Source of the DNA: Lachnospiraceae bacterium
GTDB lineage: Bacteria; Bacillota; Clostridia; Lachnospirales; Lachnospiraceae
Reading direction: 5' to 3'
DNA length: 64,000 bases
Assembly (NCBI GenBank): GCA_024697225.1
Contig: JAILGA010000143.1
Location: forward strand, 1-64,000
Shown: in pieces, positions 1-9,147 of the stretch
Layout: every line of letters starts with the position of its first letter
Position numbering within the stretch: the stretch's first letter is position 1
Position numbers and translations under genes: made by a program
Notes under the pieces: generated by a model
Told to the model about the DNA's origin: nothing
The model's database searches: none
The model's input: the letters and a program-made list of their open reading frames with translations, nothing else

Positions 1-189
1 GGCGGGATCCGTGTCCGGCATCAGTTCGTCGATGAAGATGCAGTCAAAATGCATATCCTTTACTACACCCGACGCGCCGGGAACGGAGGCGGTACTTCTG
101 ACCGTCAGCGAGTTCCGGCGCAGAAGCTCTGTCATGTACTCCCTTTCCAGATGATCATCATCAACAACTAAGGCTGTTCTCGTCTCCAT
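1..189 (-). CDS. Response regulator receiver-domain protein (partial, runs off window start)
   Basis: Minus-strand translation from ATG at 189: METRTALVVDDDHLEREYMTELLRRNSLTVRSTASVPGASGVVKDMHFDCIFIDELMPDTDPA; acidic DDD near the N-terminus and FIDELMPD phosphoacceptor region are receiver-like. Confidence 0.7.
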   Translation of the reverse strand, partial: METRTALVVDDDHLEREYMTELLRRNSLTVRSTASVPGASGVVKDMHFDCIFIDELMPDTDPA

Positions 190-207
190 ACTTAAGGGCT
201 CCCGTGT

Positions 208-2142
208 CTATACGTCCAGCAGCGCGTCCGTCGCGTGTGTTCTTATGTAATCCCTGCGCGGAGGAACATCTGTGCCCATCAGCAGTTCAGTCATTTCGGA
301 AGCCATCCTGGCGTCCTCTATCGCAACCGACTTCATCATACGGCGCGCCGGATCCAGTGTCGTCTCCCACAGCTGCTCGGGATCCATTTCACCAAGGCCT
401 TTGTATCGCTGCAGCGTGAACGGCCCCTTGTGTTTCTTTCTGTACCTTGCAAGAGCCTCGTCGTCGTAAAGATACTCCTCCTCACCCCTCCCGGGTATGG
501 CTTTGTACAGTGGCGGCATGGCGATATAAACATGTCCCTCGTATATCAGATCAGGCATGAATCTGTAAAAAAGCGTAAGAAGAAGAGTCGCGATATGCGC
601 TCCGTCAACATCGGCATCCGCCATTATGATTATCTTGTCATATCTGAGCTTCTTTATGTCGAAGTCGTTGCCATAGCCCTCCGAAAAGCCGCAGCCAAAG
701 GCGTTTATCATAGACTTGATCTCGGCGTTGGCAAGAACCTTGTCGATCGAAGCTTTTTCTACATTTAGAATCTTTCCTCTAATGGGAAGAATGGCCTGAA
801 AATCACGATTTCTTGCCATTTTGGCACTTCCGCCTGCGGAATCACCCTCCACGATGAAGATCTCACATTTTGAAGCGTCCCGGCTGATGCAATTGGCGAG
901 TTTTCCGTTGGAGTCAAAGGAAAACTTCTGCTTCGTGAGCATGTTGGTCTTCGCCTTTTCCTCCGTCTTTCTTATCTTTGCGGCCTTTTCGGCACAGCTT
1001 ATCACAGCCTTTAAGACCTCGAGATTCCTGTCAAAGAATCTCACCAGCTCATCGCCCACGACCTTGGACACGACCTTGGCGGCGTCCTGATTGTCAAGCT
1101 TGGTCTTGGTCTGGCCCTCGAACCTGGGATCGGGATGCTTGATGGAAATGACCGCCGTGAGACCGTTACGCACATCCGCGCCGGTATAGTTCGCATCCTT
1201 TTCCTTGAGGGATCCGAGCTGTCTTGCGTAGGTATTGATCTCAGTGGTGAGAACAGTCTTGAAGCCGGTGAGATGCGTGCCGCCTTCTGCATTGTATATA
1301 TTGTTGCAGAAGCCCAGCACCTCTTCCCTGAACTCACCGATATACTGAAATGCACAGGATACCTCTATGCCCTCGCTGGCGCCGGAAACCGTGATAACAT
1401 CAGTCACGGTCTCATGACCCTTGTTGAGCTCCCTGACAAAACCCGATATGCCGTCCGGCTCATGAAAAACGACCTTTTCCTCTGTTCCCGGGCGCCTGTC
1501 CTCATAGAATATGGTGAGCTCCGGGTTCAGATATGCAGTTTCATGCAGCCTTGATTTGATATCATCCTCTTTGAACCTGGTCTTTTCAAAAATGGTGTCA
1601 TCCGGCAGAAAGTTTACCTTGGTGCCGGTTCCTCTGGCATCACCCACAGGTGTGAGGAGACCCATGACGAGCGGCGTGGTGGGTTCGCCTCTCTCATAGG
1701 TGTCCCTGTATAAATGCCCGCCCGTTTTCACCTCGACGGTCATATGCGCCGACAGCGCGTTTACCACCGAAGATCCGACGCCGTGAAGACCGCCGCTGGT
1801 CTTGTATGAGGCATTGTCAAACTTACCTCCGGCATGGAGCGTGGTATAGACTATACGTTCCGCTGAGATACCCTTTGCGTGTCTGTCAACGGGAACTCCG
1901 CGCCCGTTATCTGACACCGTGGCCGAACCGTCAGCTTCAAGGGTGACTCTTATCTCGCTGCAAAAGCCTGCAAGGTGCTCATCCACAGCGTTGTCAACTA
2001 TCTCATATACAAGATGATTCAGACCCCTGGTGGTAGTCGACCCGATGTACATGCCGGGTCTCATCCTTACAGCTTCGAGCCCCTCCAGTACGGTTATGCT
2101 CGAAGCATTGTAATCATCCTGCCTGTTTACCTGATTTCCCAT
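208..2142 (-). CDS. DNA topoisomerase (ATP-hydrolysing) subunit B, GyrB/ParE family
   Basis: 644 aa; EGLEAVRMRPGMYIGS, EIVDNAVDE, GLHGVGSSVVNALS, EGDSAGGSA, ADADVDGAHI and QRYKGLGEM motifs. Confidence 0.95.
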   Translation of the reverse strand: MGNQVNRQDDYNASSITVLEGLEAVRMRPGMYIGSTTTRGLNHLVYEIVDNAVDEHLAGFCSEIRVTLEADGSATVSDNGRGVPVDRHAKGISAERIVYTTLHAGGKFDNASYKTSGGLHGVGSSVVNALSAHMTVEVKTGGHLYRDTYERGEPTTPLVMGLLTPVGDARGTGTKVNFLPDDTIFEKTRFKEDDIKSRLHETAYLNPELTIFYEDRRPGTEEKVVFHEPDGISGFVRELNKGHETVTDVITVSGASEGIEVSCAFQYIGEFREEVLGFCNNIYNAEGGTHLTGFKTVLTTEINTYARQLGSLKEKDANYTGADVRNGLTAVISIKHPDPRFEGQTKTKLDNQDAAKVVSKVVGDELVRFFDRNLEVLKAVISCAEKAAKIRKTEEKAKTNMLTKQKFSFDSNGKLANCISRDASKCEIFIVEGDSAGGSAKMARNRDFQAILPIRGKILNVEKASIDKVLANAEIKSMINAFGCGFSEGYGNDFDIKKLRYDKIIIMADADVDGAHIATLLLTLFYRFMPDLIYEGHVYIAMPPLYKAIPGRGEEEYLYDDEALARYRKKHKGPFTLQRYKGLGEMDPEQLWETTLDPARRMMKSVAIEDARMASEMTELLMGTDVPPRRDYIRTHATDALLDV

Positions 2143-2152
2143 ATTTCTACCG

Positions 2153-2629
2153 TCATTCCTTCTCTGTCATTTTTCTCATCAACTGTTTCAGGAACAAAGG
2201 CTGAAACACCAGAATGAGTATATAGGCCACTACCAGACTCAGGGCGAGAGACGGCAGAAACATCGCAAGAAACGGTATCTGCGCCCCCTGAGCAGCAGCC
2301 TGCCTGTAATTGAGAATGATCATGATGAGAGTGATTACCGGCGTATAGATCAGATCCGAGATCAGTGCATCGATCAGTCTGGCTTTTAACGTACCCTGCC
2401 CGTACTTTTCGCTCACGGATCTGCTTATTCGTCCCATGGGCACGGCAAAACCGATGATCAGACTGACAATGGCGCTTATGATAAATCCGATCAGCCAGCC
2501 TACCATGGGAAAAGGCCTTCCCGCTCTCATCGTTCCGAAAAAAGTACCGACAAGGGACAGACAGAAGCTAAGCGTAAGTCCCATGAGTATACTCATCCTC
2601 ATCCCTATAGATCTCATTTTCTGTTCCAT
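2153..2629 (-). CDS. Small multi-pass membrane protein, DUF2798-like
   Basis: 158 aa with about four hydrophobic helices (GWLIGFIISAIVSLIIGFAVPMGRI etc.). Confidence 0.6.
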   Translation of the reverse strand: MEQKMRSIGMRMSILMGLTLSFCLSLVGTFFGTMRAGRPFPMVGWLIGFIISAIVSLIIGFAVPMGRISRSVSEKYGQGTLKARLIDALISDLIYTPVITLIMIILNYRQAAAQGAQIPFLAMFLPSLALSLVVAYILILVFQPLFLKQLMRKMTEKE

Positions 2630-2655
2630 AAACGAAACCTTCTCCTTCCTGATGT

Positions 2656-3528
2656 TTACATCGAAACCGGATCGCCGTCACAGACCGTTGCAGTCACTGC
2701 AAGAGCTCCCGGACCGATATGACAGCCCACGGAAAGCGACAGCGGAGCGTAATAAATCTCTCCCGCCCACGGAAACGCCTCCTTTACTTCCTCCCTGAAG
2801 GATAAAAGAGCCTCTTCATCAAAGGTATAGGCCATGTCAATGACAATGCGCGATCCCGAAAACCTCTTCTGAATATCATCCCTTATAGCCTGGATCATGA
2901 GTTTCCTGCCCTGCGCCGGCGTTCTGGCCTTGGCATAGGCATCGAGTTTTTCGCCCTGCAGCTGCAGTACCGGGCGGATCTTTAAAAGAGTGCCGATAGC
3001 GGCGGCTGTGGGCGTGATCCTTCCGCCTCTCTTCAGGTAGGTCAGAGTATCAAGCATTATATATATGGTGGTATCAAGCCCTGTTTCTTCAAGCTTTTTT
3101 CTGATCGATGCCGCATCCATGCCCTCATCGGCCATTCGCTTCGCATCGAGGATCGAACGCCTGAGCGTGACCGAGATCCTCTTGTTGTCAGCGACCTCCA
3201 CCCTGCCGTTATAATTCTGTGCCAGCATCCTTGCGCTCTCACAACTCCCGGAGAGCCCGCTGCTCATCGGAATGTGCACGATCGAATCGTGATCGGTCAG
3301 AATGTCATCCCACAGCGCCTTTACATCCGCCGGAGACGGCTGTGACGTCCCTATCTCCACGCCTTCATCGATCATCAGATAGAAGTTCTTCTGGTCTATG
3401 TTTATCCCCTCGAAGAAATCCCTGTCCCTGATATGAAACGGCATCGGCAAAACATAAACTCCGAGTTTGCTGGCTTCATCGACGGTGATCCCGCTGTTGG
3501 AATCCGTGACTATCGCAACTTTGCTCAT
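2656..3528 (-). CDS. DegV family fatty-acid-binding protein
   Basis: MSKVAIVTDSNSGI N-terminus, TSQPSP motif, IPMSSGLSGSCESA, LTYLKRGGRI; likely start is the internal ATG at 3528 rather than the longest ORF. Confidence 0.92.
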   Translation of the reverse strand: MSKVAIVTDSNSGITVDEASKLGVYVLPMPFHIRDRDFFEGINIDQKNFYLMIDEGVEIGTSQPSPADVKALWDDILTDHDSIVHIPMSSGLSGSCESARMLAQNYNGRVEVADNKRISVTLRRSILDAKRMADEGMDAASIRKKLEETGLDTTIYIMLDTLTYLKRGGRITPTAAAIGTLLKIRPVLQLQGEKLDAYAKARTPAQGRKLMIQAIRDDIQKRFSGSRIVIDMAYTFDEEALLSFREEVKEAFPWAGEIYYAPLSLSVGCHIGPGALAVTATVCDGDPVSM

Positions 3529-3601
3529 ATATAAGTCCCCCGCTGGAAACAATGTTTAATCTAAATATTTTACTATAGACGGTTCTTGTTGTCAAAAATG
3601 C

Positions 3602-5677
3602 TCACAGTGTGTCGTGATCCAGAAGTCCGCCGTTTTCAAGCACTCTCTTAAGATTTTTACTCTCCGCCCTCTCGAGGGACGGATCAACGGCAAAAATCTC
3701 ATCCACATCGGCCGCCGCGAGTTTCAGCAGGTCAGAATCCGAATATATATCACCTATCCGGAAGGAAAACTCCCCGCTCTGCCTGACACCGAAGAGATCT
3801 CCCGGTCCGCGAAGCTTCAGATCCTCATCAGCAATTTTAAAGCCGTCATTTGTCTCTTTTAGTACCGCAAGTCTCTCTGCTGCTGCTTCGCCGTCCGAGG
3901 TGTTCACAAATATGCAGTACGACTGATGTTCCCCTCTGCCCACACGGCCTCTCAGCTGATGGAGCTGGGCAAGTCCGAATCTTTCGGCGTTTTCTATCAT
4001 CATGACCGTTGCATTCGGCACATTTATACCCACCTCAACCACGGTGGTGGATACCAGCACATCTATCCTTCCCCCGGCCATCTCAGACATGACCTCGTCC
4101 TTTTTTTCGGAACTCATTTTTCCGTGCAGGATACCGATCCTGATATCAGAAGGATAAACACCCCTCAGTTTCTCCGCATACTCCGTGACGCACTCCATCC
4201 CGTCAGGATCGTCGCCGTCCTCATCTTCGTTTCTCTCTATCATCGGACATATCACATAAGCCTGCCGCCCTTTTTTCACCTCATCCGCTATAAATTTCCA
4301 TGATCTTTGTCTGAGGGAAGGGCCTACGATCGCATTCTTTATGCTCTTTCTGCCTGACGGCAGTTCGTCGAGAACAGATATGTCCAGGTCTCCGTACAAT
4401 ATCATTCCAAGTGTTCTGGGGATCGGCGTCGCGCTCATAACCAGTATGTGCGGTGCCTCACCTTTGCCAGCAAGGAGTTCTCTCTGCCTCACGCCAAAGC
4501 GGTGCTGCTCATCCGTGATCACAAGTCCCAGCGCATGATAGCTCACTTTTTCCTGCATCAGCGCGTTGGTGCCGATGATAAGATCAGCTGCACCTGAAGC
4601 GATCGCCTCATTTGCTTCGCGCTTTTCTTTTGCCGTCATATTACCCGAAAGAAGCACCGGCCGAAGGTTCAGGCCGTATTTTTCTATAATGCCGGAAAAT
4701 GTCTCGAAATGCTGCGTCGCGAGAACCTGCGTAGGCGCCATAAGCGCCGCCTGATATCCGCCTGATGCGGCAATAAGCATGGATATGAGTGCAAGAATGG
4801 TCTTTCCGCTGCCCACGTCGCCCTGTACCAGACGGTGCATCCTTACACCGCCCGTCATATCCCGTCTTATCTCGGACAGAACCCTCTTCTGTGCGCCGGT
4901 CAACTCGTAGGGAAGCGCACCGATAAGCCTGTCGGCGCAGTCGGGATATTTGAACTCTATCCCCTTTTCGGCACCGTGAGTGCTCTCCCTGAAATACCTG
5001 GTTCCGGCAATGAACAGGAAGAACTCGTTGTATATCAGTTTTCTCCTTGCGAGCGAAAGCTCATCATCGCCGTTCGGAAAATGCACTGCCGACAGAGAAT
5101 CCGCAAGAGGCATGAGTTTTCTTTTTGCCGCCACACTTTCCGGGATGGGATCAGCCGCGTCACCAGCGTATGGCATGGCCTCCCTGACTGCTTTCATAAC
5201 TGTGTTGTTCTTCAGTCCCTTAACAAGCCTGTAGCGCGGAAGCATTTTATCCGCCATCGACTCATAATCTTCAGGTGAATAAATCGCAGGCTGTTCGAGA
5301 ACCAGGCTGTTCCCTTTTTTTCTGGCAAGTCCCCGGAATACGTATTCTCTTCCAGGAAAAAGCGTCTTTTTCAGATAAGGCTGGTTGAACCAGGTTACGC
5401 GTATTGTTCCTGTGGAATCGGACGCCTCGCCGGTCAGGATCTTGTAATTTCCCGCATATTTAAGTGCCGGCGTCCGAAGAAGCCTGACTCTTACCGCACA
5501 GCGGACGCCATCCCTCACCTCTGCGGCATTTACCGGCTGAACAAAGCGTTCATAAGCTCTTGGAAGATAATAAAGAAGCTCTTCGACGCTTTGTATGCCC
5601 AAAGCGTCAAAGAGCTTTGCAGTCTTCTCGCCGACACCTTTTACCCGGGTGACGGGTATTCCTGACGGATCGCTCAA
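3602..5677 (-). CDS. recG: ATP-dependent DNA helicase RecG
   Basis: 691 aa; QGDVGSGKTILAL Walker A, DEQHRFGVRQR, VMSATPIPRTL, LRGRVGRGEHQS, LRGPGDLFGVRQSG. Confidence 0.97.
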   Translation of the reverse strand: MSDPSGIPVTRVKGVGEKTAKLFDALGIQSVEELLYYLPRAYERFVQPVNAAEVRDGVRCAVRVRLLRTPALKYAGNYKILTGEASDSTGTIRVTWFNQPYLKKTLFPGREYVFRGLARKKGNSLVLEQPAIYSPEDYESMADKMLPRYRLVKGLKNNTVMKAVREAMPYAGDAADPIPESVAAKRKLMPLADSLSAVHFPNGDDELSLARRKLIYNEFFLFIAGTRYFRESTHGAEKGIEFKYPDCADRLIGALPYELTGAQKRVLSEIRRDMTGGVRMHRLVQGDVGSGKTILALISMLIAASGGYQAALMAPTQVLATQHFETFSGIIEKYGLNLRPVLLSGNMTAKEKREANEAIASGAADLIIGTNALMQEKVSYHALGLVITDEQHRFGVRQRELLAGKGEAPHILVMSATPIPRTLGMILYGDLDISVLDELPSGRKSIKNAIVGPSLRQRSWKFIADEVKKGRQAYVICPMIERNEDEDGDDPDGMECVTEYAEKLRGVYPSDIRIGILHGKMSSEKKDEVMSEMAGGRIDVLVSTTVVEVGINVPNATVMMIENAERFGLAQLHQLRGRVGRGEHQSYCIFVNTSDGEAAAERLAVLKETNDGFKIADEDLKLRGPGDLFGVRQSGEFSFRIGDIYSDSDLLKLAAADVDEIFAVDPSLERAESKNLKRVLENGGLLDHDTL

Positions 5678-5698
5678 TTTTCGCGCTCCTTCTTGAGT

Positions 5699-7390
5699 TT
5701 ACTCCACCGAAACTATGAAATCGTATATGGGCTGTCCTCCGTATTGAAGTTCAACCTCAGCGCCGGAGAATTTGGAATTTATCCTGTCAAGAAGTCCCGC
5801 GGCCTCGTTCTCATCCACATCCTCGCCGTAATATACACTTATGAGCTCACTGTCGCTCTTCATGAGCTTCTCAAGCATCCCGACGGTAACATCGACTCTG
5901 TTGTTTCCGACGCACAGAATGCCGCTGTCTCCTATGCCCATGTAATCGCCCTGTTTGATGGATTGTCCCTCTATCACGACATCTCTCACAGCATAGGTCA
6001 CTTCTCCCGAAGCGACGGTACTAATCGCCTCTCTCATTGAACTCTCGTTTTCCTCGGCGGATTCTCCCGGTATGTAATTTACAAGAGCCGAGATACCCTG
6101 AGGTACTGTCTTCGTGGGTATCACTACTATTCTGTCATCACCGGTCATCTTTCCCGCCTGTTCCGCGGCGAGTATTATATTTTTATTGTTCGGAAGAATG
6201 AATACTTTGTCGGCATTCACTCTCTCTGCGGATTTGATGATATCATCGGTACTGGGATTCATGGTCTGACCGCCCTCAATAACTATATCGCATCCGAGGC
6301 TCTTAAATATCTCAGCCATTCCCACGCCCGAACACACCGCGACAAAACCGGTGTCCTTGTGTTCCGCAGGTACTTTTTCAAGAGGGGACGCACCGGCTTC
6401 GCTCTCTTCACAGAGTTTAAGTGACTCGGAAGTGATGGGCGTGCCCTCGGGAGCATCTATATGTCCCTCCATGGCGATATTGCTTACGGTGATCTCGCAG
6501 ATCTCGCCATACAGCAGGGATTTCTGTATCACAAGGCCGGGATCGTTGGTATGTATGTGAAGAAAGACTCCCTTGCCCGTGTCGTTTACCTTCACATCAT
6601 CGCCGACGGAGCTGAGAAATCCTCTTATATCCATCATTTGTTTCCGGTTTAGATTCTGACTGAGGATAACCCTGAGCACAACGCAGTAAGCATATTTAAG
6701 CTTCACTTCCTCGACCTGTTCAGCCTGGGAATCACAGCCCGCTCCGGTTTTCTGTTCAAAGGGGATACCCTTGCCCAGATAGCCGTCATATGCACCCTTT
6801 AATACTTCAAGCAGGCCTTTCCCGCCCGAGTCCACAACACCGGCCTCTTTCAGCACGGGAAGCAGATCCGGTGTGGTTTCCAGCGTTTCGGATGCTGCCC
6901 TTATTATCTCGGTAAAATAAACCTCTATATCGGTCTCACCGGAAGCCGCGAGTTCTCTTGCGCGGTCACCGGCACCTCTGGCGACCGTCAGTATCGTGCC
7001 CTCCTTGGGCTTCATGACAGCTTTGTATGCAGTTTCCACCGCCTTTTCAAAGGCCTCTGCCAAAACCGGTCCCGTTATCTCGTCATGCTTTTTAACGACT
7101 TTAGTGAAACCCCTTAACAACTGGGAAAGTATGACGCCCGAATTACCTCTTGCGCCCCTCAGTGACCCCGAAGATATGGACTTGCATATGACATCCATCG
7201 GCGCGTCAGGTTCCGCATAAACCTCGCTTGCGGCCTGCATTATGGTGGCAGTCATATTTGTTCCCGTATCGCCGTCGGGGACGGGAAAAACATTGAGTTC
7301 GTTGATGATCTCCTGATTAGCTTCCAGATTCTTTGCTCCCGCAAGGAACATCTGTGAGAGCATCTTTGCGTCTATCGATGTGGCGCTCAA
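5699..7390 (-). CDS. DAK2/FakA (YloV)-like fatty acid kinase-type protein with DegV-like C-terminal half
   Basis: NVFPVPDGDTGTNM, SLRGARGNSGVILSQLLRG, VDSGGKGLLEVL; start placed at TTG 7390 behind an AGGAGG (GATCAACAGGAGGATAAGGTTTTGAGC). Confidence 0.92.
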   Translation of the reverse strand: MSATSIDAKMLSQMFLAGAKNLEANQEIINELNVFPVPDGDTGTNMTATIMQAASEVYAEPDAPMDVICKSISSGSLRGARGNSGVILSQLLRGFTKVVKKHDEITGPVLAEAFEKAVETAYKAVMKPKEGTILTVARGAGDRARELAASGETDIEVYFTEIIRAASETLETTPDLLPVLKEAGVVDSGGKGLLEVLKGAYDGYLGKGIPFEQKTGAGCDSQAEQVEEVKLKYAYCVVLRVILSQNLNRKQMMDIRGFLSSVGDDVKVNDTGKGVFLHIHTNDPGLVIQKSLLYGEICEITVSNIAMEGHIDAPEGTPITSESLKLCEESEAGASPLEKVPAEHKDTGFVAVCSGVGMAEIFKSLGCDIVIEGGQTMNPSTDDIIKSAERVNADKVFILPNNKNIILAAEQAGKMTGDDRIVVIPTKTVPQGISALVNYIPGESAEENESSMREAISTVASGEVTYAVRDVVIEGQSIKQGDYMGIGDSGILCVGNNRVDVTVGMLEKLMKSDSELISVYYGEDVDENEAAGLLDRINSKFSGAEVELQYGGQPIYDFIVSVE

Positions 7391-7409
7391 AACCTTATCC
7401 TCCTGTTGA

Positions 7410-7772
7410 TCAGTCGATGACGCGCACGCCTTCGACAAAAATATTTATCTTTTCTATCTCCATACCGGTGAATTCCTCAACCTTGTACTTTACATTATCC
7501 ACAAGATTGTCCGCCACGGCCATGATGCTCACGCCGTAGGACACTATCACATGAAACTCAAGCCTGAGCTTCCTGCCCGGCAGAACCGTCACCGATATGC
7601 CGCGCGTCATATTCTCACCCTTAAGCAGTTTGGCAAGGCCTTCTCTCACATTGACCCCAGCCATACCCACAACGCCAAAGCACTCCATGGCAACCGCGCC
7701 GGCGTACTGTGCAATGACCTCGCTGTCTATGGCAATACTGCCCATATGGGTATTTAACGATGCAGATTTCAT
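7410..7772 (-). CDS. Asp23/Gls24 family envelope stress response protein
   Basis: Short protein with GSIAIDSEVIAQYAG, ECFGVVGMAG and NVKYKVEEFTGMEIEKINIFVEGVRV; ATG at 7772 preceded by AGGAGGTGCCT; directly upstream of the DAK2 protein as is common in Firmicutes. Confidence 0.9.
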   Translation of the reverse strand: MKSASLNTHMGSIAIDSEVIAQYAGAVAMECFGVVGMAGVNVREGLAKLLKGENMTRGISVTVLPGRKLRLEFHVIVSYGVSIMAVADNLVDNVKYKVEEFTGMEIEKINIFVEGVRVID

Positions 7773-7843
7773 AGGCACCTCCTGTCGCAGAATCAATCCT
7801 GTGTATTATAATTGGAAATCAGTAAAAAATAAAGTCTTTTTGC

Positions 7844-7872
7844 TTGCATTTATAATAATTATCTGTTATCAT
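7844..7872 (+). promoter_or_regulatory. Sigma-A-type promoter for rpmB
   Basis: TTGCAT (7844-7849), 17-nt spacer, TATCAT (7867-7872), upstream of L28 start at 7930. Confidence 0.55.
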
Positions 7873-7929
7873 ATCATCTGTTTCGCGTCGGAATACAGCG
7901 AAACGGATCGAGTAAGGAGGGTTTGAGTC

Positions 7930-8115
7930 ATGGCAAAATGTGAAATCTGCGGCAAGGGCGTTCACTTCGGTAACAACGTCAGCCATTCCCACAGAAGGTC
8001 TAATAAAGCGTGGCATGCTAATGTACAGCATGTTACCGTGCTTGTCAAAGGCGCCAAAAGGCGCATGAACGTATGCACGAGCTGCCTTCGCTCCGGGAAG
8101 GTTGAGCGCGGTTGA
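7930..8115 (+). CDS. rpmB: 50S ribosomal protein L28
   Basis: 61 aa MAKCEICGKGVHFGNNVSHSHRRSNKAWHANVQ...; AAGGAGGG upstream. Confidence 0.97.
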   Translation: MAKCEICGKGVHFGNNVSHSHRRSNKAWHANVQHVTVLVKGAKRRMNVCTSCLRSGKVERG

Positions 8116-8135
8116 GCGTTCATTTATCGCGAATG

Positions 8136-8166
8136 AAAAAAGCGGCCTGAAGGCCGCCTTTTTTAT
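8136..8166. terminator. Bidirectional rho-independent terminator between rpmB and the convergent J-domain gene
   Basis: AAAAAAGCGGCCTGAAGGCCGCCTTTTTT: perfect GCGGCC/GGCCGC stem, T-tract on both strands. Confidence 0.9.
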
Positions 8167-8180
8167 TTCCGTATTTTGTT

Positions 8181-8744
8181 TTATGCTCCGTATTCCATAG
8201 TGAGTTCGGCATATTCGTCATTTATTATCTGAATGATCTCATGATCACCGCCGGCATTATCGGGATGGAAGATCTTTATCAGATCCTTGTACCTCTTGTG
8301 AAGCGCCCCCTGATCGTTCACTCCCCTGAACAGGAATGCACCTGTCTCAAGTCTCGCCCTGGCAGCCATTTCCTTCTCGGCTTCAAATTTGATCCTGTCC
8401 TGTTCCAGCCTTTTCTTGTCCTCTGCGAGTTTGTCAAAACCGCTCTTAAGTATACCCAGCCTCTTCTCAAAGAGTTCACTGTCGAGCCTGAACTGTCTTC
8501 TGTCATGCTCAAGCTGGTGGTTTAAGCTTATCATTTCCTCACGAAACTGCTTTCTCTCAATCTCAAAGCGCTCAACCTTCTCATCGATGGCATTTTCCCT
8601 TGCAGTCAGTCTCACACTCTCGCGGAAAAGCCAGGATCTGAGATCCTTCAGATCATCCTGGTCGCCATGACCGATGATCTCATCCTCGCGCTTCCGAAGT
8701 TCCTCCGAGTCCAGTTCTTCCCACGTAATCTGAGTACTCATCAC
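8181..8744 (-). CDS. Coiled-coil protein with C-terminal J-domain-like segment
   Basis: 187 aa; long charged heptad-like region followed by LHKRYKDLIKIFHPDNAGGDHEIIQIINDEYAEL with an HPD motif. Confidence 0.7.
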   Translation of the reverse strand: MMSTQITWEELDSEELRKREDEIIGHGDQDDLKDLRSWLFRESVRLTARENAIDEKVERFEIERKQFREEMISLNHQLEHDRRQFRLDSELFEKRLGILKSGFDKLAEDKKRLEQDRIKFEAEKEMAARARLETGAFLFRGVNDQGALHKRYKDLIKIFHPDNAGGDHEIIQIINDEYAELTMEYGA

Positions 8745-9145
8745 TGATCATCCTCCGGAAAAGCTATATCCAATGCTTCCTTATCGTCAGGGAGATCTCC
8801 CTTTCCTCCAAGAAACTTGTTGACCAGATCGGGGACAAGATCTATTGCCTTCGTCACCGCATCCTGATTCTTGATATTTACGACCTTTGTCACGCCGTCT
8901 TTGATAATGAGTGCCGCCGACGGGGACATCTTGGCCGAAAAGCCGCCACCGCCGCCTCCTTTCTTATCCGAGACGGAGGATCCGGCTCCCGCGCCGATGC
9001 TGACGTCCACTAACGGGATGATAGTTGTGTTATCACCGATGTTTATCGGCTGTCCGACAACTGTCTTAGTGTTCATCACGGAACCCATACCGTTCACCAG
9101 CGACTGCATTACATCAGAAAAAGCGTTCTGTCTGCTGTCGGCCAA
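8741..9145 (-). CDS. GerW/YtfJ family sporulation protein
   Basis: 134 aa; GQPINIGDNTTIIPLVDVSIGAGAG...GGGGGGFSAKMSPSAALIIKDG typical of GerW/YtfJ. Confidence 0.93.
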   Translation of the reverse strand: MADSRQNAFSDVMQSLVNGMGSVMNTKTVVGQPINIGDNTTIIPLVDVSIGAGAGSSVSDKKGGGGGGFSAKMSPSAALIIKDGVTKVVNIKNQDAVTKAIDLVPDLVNKFLGGKGDLPDDKEALDIAFPEDDQ

Positions 9146-9147
9146 TT

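Noticed and set aside
5699-7438. Longest-ORF start for the DAK2 protein at 7438
   Set aside because: The first 16 codons lie over the 3' end of the Asp23 gene and encode the AGGAGG; TTG at 7390 is better placed.
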